The translations under genes and the position numbers were made by a program. The notes under the pieces are model-generated. The model did no database searches, was not told where the DNA came from, and worked only from the letters and a program-made list of their open reading frames with translations. A stretch of DNA of 64,000 nt from Oscillospiraceae bacterium (GTDB lineage: Bacteria; Bacillota; Clostridia; Oscillospirales; Ruminococcaceae). Where the stretch lies: positions 1 to 64,000 of the forward strand of contig JAQXFT010000022.1 of the NCBI GenBank assembly GCA_029005335.1, in the 5' to 3' direction. Below, one piece after another: positions 35,034 to 43,872 of this stretch; the first letter of the stretch is position 1; the number at the start of each line of letters is the position of its first letter.

Positions 35034-35080
35034 ATAAAAAAAGTCCTCCTTATACAAAAATTTTATAATATACGGAGAGA

Positions 35081-35095
35081 GGGGACAAAGTCCCC
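35081..35095 (-). terminator. Small hairpin after pfkA (attenuator or weak terminator)
   Basis: GGGGAC and GTCCCC pair perfectly around AAA, six bases past the pfkA stop on the minus strand. No T run follows directly, so it may only reduce transcription or protect the 3' end. Confidence 0.4.
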
Positions 35096-35100
35096 GTAAA

Positions 35101-36183
35101 TCAGTCTCCGAAGGATACTCCCAAATCTCTTGCAATAACTACAAGCTGGTCGTCGGGGTCAACGAATTTTGTTTTTCCGGCAATATCCTCAAGCTTGTTT
35201 GAAGTAATCTTTGAACCTATCTGTGCAACAGTTCTTCCATATTTTTCCTCTGCGATAAGCTTTGCGGCATGAACTCCGAATTTTGTAGCAAGTATTCTGT
35301 CATATGCACTCGGACTTCCGCCACGGAGCATATGTCCCGGAACGCATACTCTTGCTTCTATTCCGGTATTGTTCTGAATCTGTGCAGCAATTCTGCCTGT
35401 AGCGGTAGTCATACCTGCTTCGAGACGTTTTTTTGCACGTTCTTTCTTTTTCATCTTGGCTTCTTCGATATCAAAAGCACCTTCAGCTACAGCGAGTATT
35501 GAGAAAGTTTTTCCGGCAGCACTTCTTGCAAGTACAGCTTCGCAGACCTTTTCTATATCATATGGAATTTCCGGAATAAGGATTATATCCGCACCGCCTG
35601 CGACTCCGGCATTGAGTGTAAGCCAGCCGGCTTTATTTCCCATGATTTCACAAAGGATTATTCTTGAATGGCTTGCAGCAGTGGTATGAAGTCTGTCGAT
35701 AGCGTCTGTAGCTGTATCAACAGCCGTGTGGAATCCGAATGTAACATCAGTACCGTATATATCGTTGTCGATAGTTTTAGGAAGACCAATTACGTTAAGA
35801 CCCTCATCAGAAAGGAGCTTTGAGGTTTTATGAGTACCGTTTCCGCCCAGAGTAAGCAGACAGTCAAGCTTCTGTTTTCTGTATGTCTCTTTCATATTTT
35901 TTACTTTGTCAATATTGTCATCGCCGATTACGGTCATCATCTTGAATGGCTGACGCTTTGTTCCGAAAATTGTACCTCCCTGAGTGAGTATTCCGGAGAA
36001 ATCCGAGGGATTCATAGTTTTGCAGAGATTGTTGATAAGACCGTAATAGCCGTTTGAAATTCCGACGATTTCAATATTATCCTCTCCGAAGCGTTCAAAG
36101 CAGGCTTTTGCCACACCTCTGATAGTGGCATTGAGTCCGGGACAGTCGCCACCGCTGGTTAAGATACCGATTCTTCTTTTCAT
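35101..36183 (-). CDS. pfkA: 6-phosphofructokinase, ATP-dependent type (group III-like)
   Basis: 360 residues. ILTSGGDCPGLNATIRG starts the protein. The donor-site motif is LGGNGTHK, with Gly at the position that is Asp in the PPi-type enzyme of this window. The next motif is GLPKTIDND with Lys. Gly plus Lys is the combination of ATP-using group III enzymes. EIMGNKAGWLT is also present. Together with the PPi-type enzyme the cell can choose between phosphoryl donors. ATP use is predicted from residues only. Confidence 0.9.
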   Translation of the reverse strand: MKRRIGILTSGGDCPGLNATIRGVAKACFERFGEDNIEIVGISNGYYGLINNLCKTMNPSDFSGILTQGGTIFGTKRQPFKMMTVIGDDNIDKVKNMKETYRKQKLDCLLTLGGNGTHKTSKLLSDEGLNVIGLPKTIDNDIYGTDVTFGFHTAVDTATDAIDRLHTTAASHSRIILCEIMGNKAGWLTLNAGVAGGADIILIPEIPYDIEKVCEAVLARSAAGKTFSILAVAEGAFDIEEAKMKKKERAKKRLEAGMTTATGRIAAQIQNNTGIEARVCVPGHMLRGGSPSAYDRILATKFGVHAAKLIAEEKYGRTVAQIGSKITSNKLEDIAGKTKFVDPDDQLVVIARDLGVSFGD

Positions 36184-36209
36184 TTTTTACCTCCGTTAAA
36201 TAAGAATTT

Positions 36210-36848
36210 TTAAATTATAGCGTTTACAATTGAAAAATAGTGGAAAATGCTTCCTGCTATTACAAATAAGTGCCATATTGAGTGAAAGTATCTGTACTTC
36301 TTTTTGCTGTAGAAGAAAACTCCTCCTGAATAGCAAAGTCCGCCTATGATGAGGAATACTATTGAGATTGTCGGACAGCTTTCTATAAGGGGCTTTATTG
36401 CAAATATTATACCCCAGCCCATTGCGACATAGCAGAGCGTTGAAATTTTTCTGAATTTTTCCAGATTTACTGATGAAAGCACAGTGCCTGCAATTGCTGA
36501 TGCCCATATTATTCCGAATATAGTCCAGCCCAAAGCACCCTGAAGTATACAAAGAGTTATAGGAGTATATGTTCCTGCTATAAGGAGATATATGGTATCA
36601 TGGTCAAGAATACGGAAAACTTTTTTAGCTTTTTCGTTTGTAAGAGCGTGATAAAGTGTTGACATTGTGTAGAGTATTATCAGTGATGCTCCGTATATTG
36701 ACGCTGATACAACTTCCATTGCACCTCCGTGAACTGCACAGAGTACTATTAACACAACACACCCTGCTATTGAAAGCAATGCACCTATTCCATGCGATAC
36801 GGAGTTGAAAATTTCTTCTCCGAGCGAATACCTTTTGACTTCAGTCAT
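36210..36848 (-). CDS. trhA: TrhA/hemolysin III-like PAQR membrane protein
   Basis: 212 residues with seven predicted membrane helices. Family residues are seen in NSVSHGIGALLS, TLYHAL, LDHDTIYLLIAGTYTP and HSIWHLFVIAGSIFHYF; the conserved His and Asp residues are the zinc site of PAQR proteins. Members affect membrane fluidity, and the hemolysin label is historical. The start ATG follows AAAGGTG and lies two bases after the stop of the upstream EAL protein. Confidence 0.88.
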   Translation of the reverse strand: MTEVKRYSLGEEIFNSVSHGIGALLSIAGCVVLIVLCAVHGGAMEVVSASIYGASLIILYTMSTLYHALTNEKAKKVFRILDHDTIYLLIAGTYTPITLCILQGALGWTIFGIIWASAIAGTVLSSVNLEKFRKISTLCYVAMGWGIIFAIKPLIESCPTISIVFLIIGGLCYSGGVFFYSKKKYRYFHSIWHLFVIAGSIFHYFSIVNAII

Positions 36849-36850
36849 AA

Positions 36851-39094
36851 TCAATACACCTTTCTTTCTTTCATATTCTGTTTAAAAAATTCCTCAAGCT
36901 GTTCCGGAGGCATAGGCTTTCCGTACAGATACCCCTGACCGAAATTACAGCCAAGCTCTCTCAGAATTTTTGCCTGATTGGGATTTTCAATACCTTCAGC
37001 AATTGTTTCGATTTTCTTTGACTTTGCTATTCTTATGACAGCATTTACGATTTCAAAAGCTATGGGGTCGGTCTCGATATCAACTATAAATGAGCGGTCA
37101 AGCTTTAAAAGGGTTATCGGAAGAATCTGAATATAGCTGAGTGAAGAATATCCTGTTCCGAAGTCGTCCATAGCGAGCTTTACTCCAAGTTCACGTATCT
37201 GATTCATCTGTGATACAGCATAATCGACATCATGGAGGGCAAGTCTTTCTGTAAGCTCTACCTCGAGCCATTCAGCATCAAGACCTGATATCACAAGAGC
37301 TTCAAATATATTTTCCTTCAGGTTTTTCTGATAGAAGTCATCAGAAGTAAAATTTATTGACATAACTATTTCAGGATAGCCCAGTTTCTGCCACATAACG
37401 TTCTGTCTGCAACCTTCCTGAAGGACAAATTCACTTATTCGGGCGATAAGGTGTGATTTTTCTGCTATCGGCACAAAGACATTGGGAGAAATAACAGTAC
37501 CATCAGGCTTAATCCATCTTATGAGGGCTTCGACTCCGATTATAGCACCGGTCTGCAAATCAATTTTAGGCTGATAGAATAATTTCAGTTCATTGTTGTC
37601 GATAGCGTCAGAGAGGGATTTTTCAAGCTCAGAGTTATCGATAATTTCGTCATGCATATGGCTTTCATATGCACATATGCTGTTTCTTGAACCGTCACTG
37701 CATTTAAGAGCAAATTCGGCGTGTTCAAGAACCTCCATAAAGTTTGCACCATCAGCAGGCATTCTTGAATATCCGACTGAGCATGAAAGGGACTGTAAGG
37801 AAAATTCATCTACAGCCAGCTTCTGAAAATCTCTCTGAATCTGTTCAGCTGTTTTTCTCGGGAGTTCATCATCGCCGTAGTCACGGGTTATTATAGCGAA
37901 GTTGTCACCGCTTATTCTTGCTGAAAAGCCTCCGAGTGATATATATTTATAAAGATTGCTTGCAAAGGCTTTAAGAACCTTGTTTCCGTTTGAATATCCG
38001 CAGGTATCGTTTATGATGTGGAACTTGTCTATATCAAGAACCATTACCCAGTATGAATATCCCAGCTCCTTACAGCAGTTATAGTTTTCCTGACCGATTT
38101 TTACAAGCTTGTTTCTGTTGGCAATATCGGTAACTTCGTCGGTAAAGGCGAGACGTTCAATCATCATATCCTTTTCACGTTCAGAGGTTATATCGATTAT
38201 AGCACCGCCTATTATAGTCTGACCGTTATTTTCATTTGAGGGGACTGTTTTAAGTCTCATTGAGTACCAGTGATAAGCGTTGTCGTATGATTTTATCTGA
38301 AGCTCAAGATTTGTGATTTCGCTTGTACAGCTTTCTGAATTGTAGTTTGCAGATATATATGAGGCATAGGCATTGCGGTCATTGGGGTGGATAAGCATTT
38401 TAAGTTCTCCGAATGATATTATGGGCTTGTCATATCCAAGCATACGCATAAATTCGCTTGAAATCTGAAAGGTCTTGTCATTGCGGCTGAGTATTACGCC
38501 GATTTCGGAAAGCTCCATAGACAGGTTATGTCTCTGATGTGATTTTTCAAGCTCTCTCTGAGTTTTTTTCAGCTCAGTAAAATTGAATCCGGTACTCATA
38601 TAGAGGCTTGCCTTTTTTGTTTTCTTGATTAGTGATGTACTCCATGCTATATACATTTCTTCATTATATTCGTTTGTTACATGGCTTTCACCGAGTTGGC
38701 CGTTTATGAGCATATCTATAGTTTTCGCATTAGTATTCTGAATGTCGAAGACCTTTTTAATCATTTCCTGATTGTCAAAGTCGAGAGATTCAATTCCGAG
38801 TTCATCACGGAGCTTTTTATTCATGAATACAGCGGAGCAGTCATTAGTCCAGAGCAGTATTTCTGTATTCAGGGTTTCTGTAATATCTGAAAATTCCATA
38901 ATATCAATAGTGGGATTATTTTTATAGTATATGGCATTTGATATTCCTGAAATAAGAAGCATAAAAATTACTGTTATTATATATATGGATATTATTATAG
39001 TAGCCTCAGCCGGATGCATCCATGCATAGACAAGTACAAGCATTGTGGCTATTACCATAATAGATACAGATATTAAAACTTGTTTGTGCTTCAA
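36851..39094 (-). CDS. PAS-GGDEF-EAL protein, predicted cyclic-di-GMP phosphodiesterase
   Basis: 747 residues. Two N-terminal membrane helices (about 5-24 and 33-55) come first, then PAS-like sensor regions (about 75-190 and 190-310). The GGDEF domain has a degenerate active site, RISGDNF, so it should not make cyclic-di-GMP; it may bind GTP. The EAL domain keeps all catalytic motifs: EALIRW, SINFT, ELTE, MDDFGTGYSS, LKLDRSF, ETIAEGIE and GQGYLYGKP. Degradation of cyclic-di-GMP is therefore the predicted activity. It is followed two bases later by trhA. Confidence 0.9.
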   Translation of the reverse strand: MKHKQVLISVSIMVIATMLVLVYAWMHPAEATIIISIYIITVIFMLLISGISNAIYYKNNPTIDIMEFSDITETLNTEILLWTNDCSAVFMNKKLRDELGIESLDFDNQEMIKKVFDIQNTNAKTIDMLINGQLGESHVTNEYNEEMYIAWSTSLIKKTKKASLYMSTGFNFTELKKTQRELEKSHQRHNLSMELSEIGVILSRNDKTFQISSEFMRMLGYDKPIISFGELKMLIHPNDRNAYASYISANYNSESCTSEITNLELQIKSYDNAYHWYSMRLKTVPSNENNGQTIIGGAIIDITSEREKDMMIERLAFTDEVTDIANRNKLVKIGQENYNCCKELGYSYWVMVLDIDKFHIINDTCGYSNGNKVLKAFASNLYKYISLGGFSARISGDNFAIITRDYGDDELPRKTAEQIQRDFQKLAVDEFSLQSLSCSVGYSRMPADGANFMEVLEHAEFALKCSDGSRNSICAYESHMHDEIIDNSELEKSLSDAIDNNELKLFYQPKIDLQTGAIIGVEALIRWIKPDGTVISPNVFVPIAEKSHLIARISEFVLQEGCRQNVMWQKLGYPEIVMSINFTSDDFYQKNLKENIFEALVISGLDAEWLEVELTERLALHDVDYAVSQMNQIRELGVKLAMDDFGTGYSSLSYIQILPITLLKLDRSFIVDIETDPIAFEIVNAVIRIAKSKKIETIAEGIENPNQAKILRELGCNFGQGYLYGKPMPPEQLEEFFKQNMKERKVY

Positions 39095-39186
39095 ATATAA
39101 TCTCCCCTTGCGTAAAAAATTACGTTAATATAATTATATCAAATCCATATAAAAAAGTCAATGCCTGCATGAAATTTAAAAACATT

Positions 39187-39251
39187 ATTTCACAAAACAA
39201 ATTTAAAAAATCCGTGATTTTCACAGAATTAACACTTTTATGATTTATAAT
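39187..39251 (+). promoter_or_regulatory. Promoter region of the two-component operon
   Basis: A perfect -10 TATAAT (39246-39251) has no matching -35. Two TTTCACA copies, starting 31 bases apart (39188 and 39219), lie upstream; the second is part of GTGATTTTCAC, a small palindrome at 39214-39224. This looks like an activator-dependent promoter, and the OmpR-type regulator it serves is a natural candidate. Confidence 0.4.
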
Positions 39252-39277
39252 ATTAAAAAAAGGAGGACTGATTTTTT

Positions 39278-39958
39278 ATGAGTAAAATTTTAATTGTTGA
39301 TGACGAAGTAAATATCAGAAAGGTTGTAAGAGAATACGCCGAATTTGAGGGCTATGAAGTTTCAGAGGCTGAAAACGGTATGGAGGCTGTAAGTATCTGC
39401 AAGGAGAATGATTTTGACATTATTATAATGGACGTTATGATGCCACGTCTTGACGGATATTCTGCTGTCAAGGAGATACATAAATACAAGCAGATTCCTG
39501 TTATTATGCTTTCTGCAAGAGGTGAGGAATATGATAAGCTTTTCGGATTTGAAATCGGAATTGATGACTATGTTGTAAAGCCTTTTTCACCTAAGGAGCT
39601 TATGGCGAGAGTAAAGGCTGTAATAAAAAGGAATACTGTTACTTCGGCATCACCTAAAAATTCAGACAGATATATTTTTGAGGGACTCGAAATAGATATT
39701 TCAGGACGTGAAGTATATGTCAACGGTGTTAAAGCGTCTATGACACCAAAGGAATATGACCTGCTTTTTTATCTTGTACGCAACAAGAATATAGCTCTTA
39801 CCCGTGACAAGCTTCTTGAAGAAGTATGGGGCTATGATTTCTTCGGTGATGACCGTACTGTTGATACACATATAAAAATGCTCAGGAACAGCCTCGGCGA
39901 ATACCGCAAATTTATTGTAACACTGAGAGGAATGGGATATAAATTTGAAGCGAATTAA
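39278..39958 (+). CDS. OmpR/PhoB-family response regulator
   Basis: 226 residues. Receiver domain with acidic pair VDDE, phosphorylation site Asp52 in IIMDVMMP, Thr/Ser switch in MLSARG and Lys in VVKPFS. The C-terminal winged helix is typical (LTRDKLLEEVWGYDF, DDRTVDTHIKMLR). Ribosome site AAAGGAGG. It overlaps the histidine kinase gene by 14 bases. Nearby envelope genes make a wall or membrane-stress signal possible, but nothing in sequence shows it. Confidence 0.92.
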   Translation: MSKILIVDDEVNIRKVVREYAEFEGYEVSEAENGMEAVSICKENDFDIIIMDVMMPRLDGYSAVKEIHKYKQIPVIMLSARGEEYDKLFGFEIGIDDYVVKPFSPKELMARVKAVIKRNTVTSASPKNSDRYIFEGLEIDISGREVYVNGVKASMTPKEYDLLFYLVRNKNIALTRDKLLEEVWGYDFFGDDRTVDTHIKMLRNSLGEYRKFIVTLRGMGYKFEAN

Positions 39959-41414
39959 TAATTTATGTCATAATATTAAAAATAAATTCGGAAGTATTCC
40001 TCTTAATCTTAAAATATGGATATATTTTGTCATATATACTATAATAGTATTTGTGCTTCTCTGGTTCTTTCAGATTATATTTCTTGAGAATTTCTATGAA
40101 AATATGAAAATAAATGATGTTCTGGCAGAGGGAAAATTTCTTGCCGAAAGCTATATGGCTGACTGCTTTGATGAATCGGCATATGATGAGCTTCTCAATC
40201 AAAGCTCCATGCAAAATGATATGTGCATAGAAATTCAGGACAAATACGGACGTTCAGTATATTCAAAAAAAGCCTTCGGTGACTGTATTATACATAACAG
40301 AGACGGTACACTTGCTTCACTTCGCTCAAAGCTTCAGAAAAGCCAGGACGGAGAAGTGCTTTACAGAGGAAAAAATCTCAGAAGCAGTGTTGAAAGCTTT
40401 ATTTATGGAAAAGTTCTTTCTGACGGAAAGAAAACATATGGCTATCTTTTTCTGAATACTCCGATACAGCCTGTATCTTCTACTGTATCTATCATAAAGC
40501 GTCAGCTTATGATTATAACCTTTATACTTATAATAATAGCCTTTATGATATCAATCTATGTTTCACAGACAATAGCTTCACCAATAGTCAAGATTACCAA
40601 ATCAGCAAAAATGCTTGCAAACGGTAAATATGATGTTGAATTTGAGGGCAGGGGATACCTTGAGGCACAGGAGCTTGCTGATACCCTTACATATGCAGGA
40701 CAGCAGATTTCAAAAGTAGATACGCTTCAGAGAGACCTGATTGCAAACGTTTCCCACGACCTGAGAACACCTCTTACCATGCTTAAAGCATATGCCGAAA
40801 TGATTCGTGATTTGTCCGGAGATAATCCGAAAAAGCGTGAAGAGCATCTGGAAATTATCATAGAGGAAACTGACCGCCTTACTATGCTTGTAAATGATAT
40901 GCTTGACCTTTCAAAGCTTCAGAGCGGTAAACAGACTCTTCACTGTACAGAATTCGGCATAAGTGAAAAAATGCACGGAATTATAGACCGATTCAGGGGT
41001 GTATCCGAGAAAATGGGGTATCATATACATTTTACCCCCGATAAGGAACGTATTGTATGCTGTGATTCAGTAAAGATAGAGCAGGTAATATATAACCTTA
41101 TCAACAATGCCATAAACTATACCGGAGCTGACAAGCAGGTATATGTTACTCAGGTTAATCTTGATGACGGTGTGAGAATTGAAGTGCGTGATACAGGTGA
41201 CGGCATTGAGGAGGATAAAATAAAGCTCATTTTTGATAAATACTACCGTTCTGAAAATCATAAGCGTGAGGTAATCGGAACAGGGCTTGGGCTTTCGATA
41301 GTAAAAGAAATACTTAAAATGCATAACTATGATTACGGCGTAAACAGTACAACAGGAAAGGGTTCAGTATTCTGGTTTACAATAAAGAACCTGCCTCATG
41401 ATGATAAAATTTAA
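39945..41414 (+). CDS. Sensor histidine kinase
   Basis: 489 residues, start TTG overlapping the response regulator. Membrane helices at about 20-44 and 186-208 enclose an external sensor domain of about 140 residues. HAMP follows, then the H-box NVSHDLRTPLTM, N-box NLINNAINYTG, G1 DTGDGI and G2 GTGLGLSIV, all intact. The external domain has no recognised ligand motif. It forms a two-gene operon with its regulator, closed by a terminator. Confidence 0.92.
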   Translation: MKRINNLCHNIKNKFGSIPLNLKIWIYFVIYTIIVFVLLWFFQIIFLENFYENMKINDVLAEGKFLAESYMADCFDESAYDELLNQSSMQNDMCIEIQDKYGRSVYSKKAFGDCIIHNRDGTLASLRSKLQKSQDGEVLYRGKNLRSSVESFIYGKVLSDGKKTYGYLFLNTPIQPVSSTVSIIKRQLMIITFILIIIAFMISIYVSQTIASPIVKITKSAKMLANGKYDVEFEGRGYLEAQELADTLTYAGQQISKVDTLQRDLIANVSHDLRTPLTMLKAYAEMIRDLSGDNPKKREEHLEIIIEETDRLTMLVNDMLDLSKLQSGKQTLHCTEFGISEKMHGIIDRFRGVSEKMGYHIHFTPDKERIVCCDSVKIEQVIYNLINNAINYTGADKQVYVTQVNLDDGVRIEVRDTGDGIEEDKIKLIFDKYYRSENHKREVIGTGLGLSIVKEILKMHNYDYGVNSTTGKGSVFWFTIKNLPHDDKI

Positions 41415-41416
41415 AA

Positions 41417-41448
41417 AAGGGCGGAAAAAAAATCCGCTCTTATTTTTT
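41417..41448 (+). terminator. Terminator of the two-component operon
   Basis: AAGGGCGGA and TCCGCTCTT pair with one G-U around seven A and are followed by a T-rich run. Confidence 0.85.
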
Positions 41449-41540
41449 TAAAATTCTGAAGCAAGATGCAAATCTGATTCGTATATATAGTGAAGGGTAA
41501 AAAATACCCGATATACAATTTATTTTAAGGAGGAATTACT

Positions 41541-42102
41541 ATGAAAAAACTCAGAAAACTTATTTGTCAATTTCCCGTATGAGCTTTATTCTGATGTTCT
41601 TCATATGAATTTCAATGAAGATTATTACAATATGCATGCCTACTGTGTTGGCTGGAGCGGAAACTATTCTTCAGAGGTCGTCCGGATAGATTATTCTGAA
41701 AATATGGCTAATATTCACATAAGGGGTATTTCCTCCGGCATAGCTGAATTTAATGTTTCCGATGAAAACGGATATTCAGAAAACTTTACCGTTCAGGTAG
41801 TTCCGCAGAGATATACTTTTCCGCAGGATACATCAACTACAACAAGCATCTCCGGACAGCCTGCAACATCCGTCGTAACTAATAATGATATACCGATTTT
41901 TTACGGTGATGTGAATTGTGACGGGTATATAGATATTGCCGATGTTGTTACAGTTTCGGCTTATGTAGCTGACCCTGAACAGAATTATCTGGGTAGTCCT
42001 GAAATAATCAGCGGAGATGTTCATAATAAAGGTGACGGTATTACATCAGGAGATGTACTCATGATTCAGCAGTTCCTTGCAGGAATAATCACGAGCTTAT
42101 AA
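41541..42102 (+). pseudogene. Truncated, frameshifted dockerin-protein gene
   Basis: AAGGAGG and an ATG give MKKLRKLICQFPV and then a stop. The remaining coding sequence continues in the next frame, open from just after 41544, without its own ribosome site. It encodes an about 85-residue beta-rich piece (SSEVVRIDYSENMANIHIRG), a Thr/Ser linker (DTSTTTSISGQP) and a complete dockerin: DVNCDGYIDIAD and DVHNKGDGITSGD, ending LMIQQFLAGIITSL. The gene start therefore looks fused out of frame to the last part of a larger secreted cellulosomal protein, most simply by an internal deletion. Translation from the ATG at 41605 would give a protein without signal peptide. Confidence 0.7.
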
Positions 42103-42186
42103 TTTTGTTGATTATGAGAAATCTTTTTTCAGAAGCTTTTCAATTATATTTCACTGGCTCTTCACATAGCACGTTTATAATATAGA

Positions 42187-42316
42187 CAAGTTCAGGGAAT
42201 GCAAGCTACCTGAACAGGTTTTCATTATAAGGTTAAGCGTTTACCCCGACACTTAACCGTAAAATCCCCAATAATCCCTATATCATGGCAAGGAGGCTCT
42301 GAAAAGAGCCTTTTTG
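42187..42316 (+). ncRNA. Candidate structured non-coding RNA with own promoter and terminator
   Basis: A perfect TATAAT at 42176-42181 precedes a stretch without a credible open frame. The stretch contains three perfect stems. GTTCAGG/CCTGAAC (42190-42196 and 42209-42215) is first. GGTTAAG/CTTAACC (42231-42237 and 42252-42258) follows with a C-rich 14-base loop. Last comes a terminator AGGCTCT-GAAA-AGAGCCT (42294-42311) with T-rich tail and a GNRA-type loop. No good -35 is seen. It does not precede a plus-strand gene, so a riboswitch is unlikely. I do not recognise an Rfam family; 6S, SRP, tmRNA, RNase P and common riboswitch motifs do not fit. Confidence 0.55.
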
Positions 42317-42340
42317 CTTTTTATTTTTACAGAAATCCGC

Positions 42341-42372
42341 AAAAAAAATAAAGGGCGGTTTATTTTCCGCCC
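42341..42372 (-). terminator. Terminator of the HtrA gene
   Basis: On the minus strand GGGCGG and CCGCCC pair around an eight-base A/T loop and are followed by TTTATTTTTTTT. Confidence 0.9.
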
Positions 42373-42379
42373 GTAATTA

Positions 42380-43744
42380 TTATTCTTTATCAGGAGTTAC
42401 TTCCTGAAGTACAAGTGATATTTCAATGTCCTCACTTTCGCCCTGACGGCTTATTGTAAGTTTAATTTCGTCACCGGCTTTATACTTGTTTTTGATTTCG
42501 TTAAGCTCATTGAGATTTTCAACAGGTTCTCCCTGAATACCTATTATTACGTCGCCTTCTTTTATTCCGGCAAATTCAGCGGAGCTTCCCTCGCTTACGC
42601 TTACCACATATACTCCGACCGGAATACCATAGAATCTGGAAATAGTATCAGATACGTTCTGAGTCTGTATTCCTATCTGCGGACGGCCTGTGACATATCC
42701 GTAATTTATAAGGTCATCTATAATTATTTTGGCTTCTGAAATCGGAATTGCAAATCCAAGACCTTCAATACTTGCTGAGCCATAGCTTGATGATATTTTA
42801 GATGAATTTATACCTATTACCTGACCGCAGCTGTTAAGGAGAGGGCCTCCTGAGTTTCCGGAGTTTATTGCTGCATCGGTCTGTATAAGCTTCATCTGCT
42901 TTTCATTTACGGTAATTTCACGGTCTATTGCTGATATTATACCGCTTGTTACAGAGCCGAAAAGCTCGAATCCGAGGGGATTTCCTATAGCTATGACAAG
43001 CTCTCCGACCTTCAGGTCATTGCTGTCGCCGAATTCAGCAGCTTTAAGGTTTTTTGCATCGATTTTAAGGACGGCTATATCAGTTTCGACATCACGTCCC
43101 ATCACCTTTGCTTCATATTCTGTTTCATCTGAAAGTACAACGCTTACGCTTTTGGCATCACCGCAGTTATATTCACTTGTATCATATACTACATGGGCAT
43201 TTGTTATAATATATCCGTCATCAGTCATTATGATTCCTGTACCTGTACCCTTTATTTCCCTTGTCTGATTCGAGGGAGTACCGAATCCCCAGATATCAAT
43301 AGACTGCTGGGTATATTCAAACGTTGCAGAAACCCCCACAACTGACGGCATTGAATTTTCGACTATATCCGGAACTGAAATTGCATTTTTTCTTGATGCA
43401 AGGTCAATAAGGCTCGGAAGCTGTTCTGATTCCGAAGAAGTTGGATTTGTATTTCCGACAGCGTTTATGGATTCTGATTCTTCGGATTCTTCTGAATTTT
43501 CGGATTCCTCAGATGAATCATTTTCTATTGTGGAAATTTTCGGATTCTTTTCTGTATATTTGTATACCTGTACTGAACCTGCACCTACTATGACAAGTGA
43601 AAGTATAAATGCGACAGCTTTAAGGAAACTTCTTTTTTTATGAGGCTTTTCAGTATTTTCAGTATCTGAGGAATATGAATATGAATTTTCCGGAGCATTA
43701 TAAATATCTTTGTTTTCGTTCTCATTATTGTTATTATATATCAT
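42380..43744 (-). CDS. HtrA/DegP-type membrane-anchored serine protease
   Basis: 454 residues. A cytoplasmic Asn-rich start, one membrane helix (about 43-63) and an acidic Ser/Glu linker precede the trypsin-like domain and one PDZ domain (about 350-440). The triad is His in ITNAHVV, Asp in ETDIAVLKID and Ser in NSGNSGGPLL. It acts outside the membrane in quality control of secreted proteins, which a cellulosome producer exports in quantity. The start is the ATG giving MIYNNNNEN after AAAGGATG; a GTG nine bases earlier sits too close to that site. Confidence 0.92.
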   Translation of the reverse strand: MIYNNNNENENKDIYNAPENSYSYSSDTENTEKPHKKRSFLKAVAFILSLVIVGAGSVQVYKYTEKNPKISTIENDSSEESENSEESEESESINAVGNTNPTSSESEQLPSLIDLASRKNAISVPDIVENSMPSVVGVSATFEYTQQSIDIWGFGTPSNQTREIKGTGTGIIMTDDGYIITNAHVVYDTSEYNCGDAKSVSVVLSDETEYEAKVMGRDVETDIAVLKIDAKNLKAAEFGDSNDLKVGELVIAIGNPLGFELFGSVTSGIISAIDREITVNEKQMKLIQTDAAINSGNSGGPLLNSCGQVIGINSSKISSSYGSASIEGLGFAIPISEAKIIIDDLINYGYVTGRPQIGIQTQNVSDTISRFYGIPVGVYVVSVSEGSSAEFAGIKEGDVIIGIQGEPVENLNELNEIKNKYKAGDEIKLTISRQGESEDIEISLVLQEVTPDKE

Positions 43745-43872
43745 AACAAGCACATCCTTTCTGAAAAATTTTTTTAGGATTCTATACTTATAATTATAAG
43801 CATTAATGTGATAATATTATGATAGTATACAGAAAAACAAGTGTTTTAATATGATTTTTTATGCTATAACAG

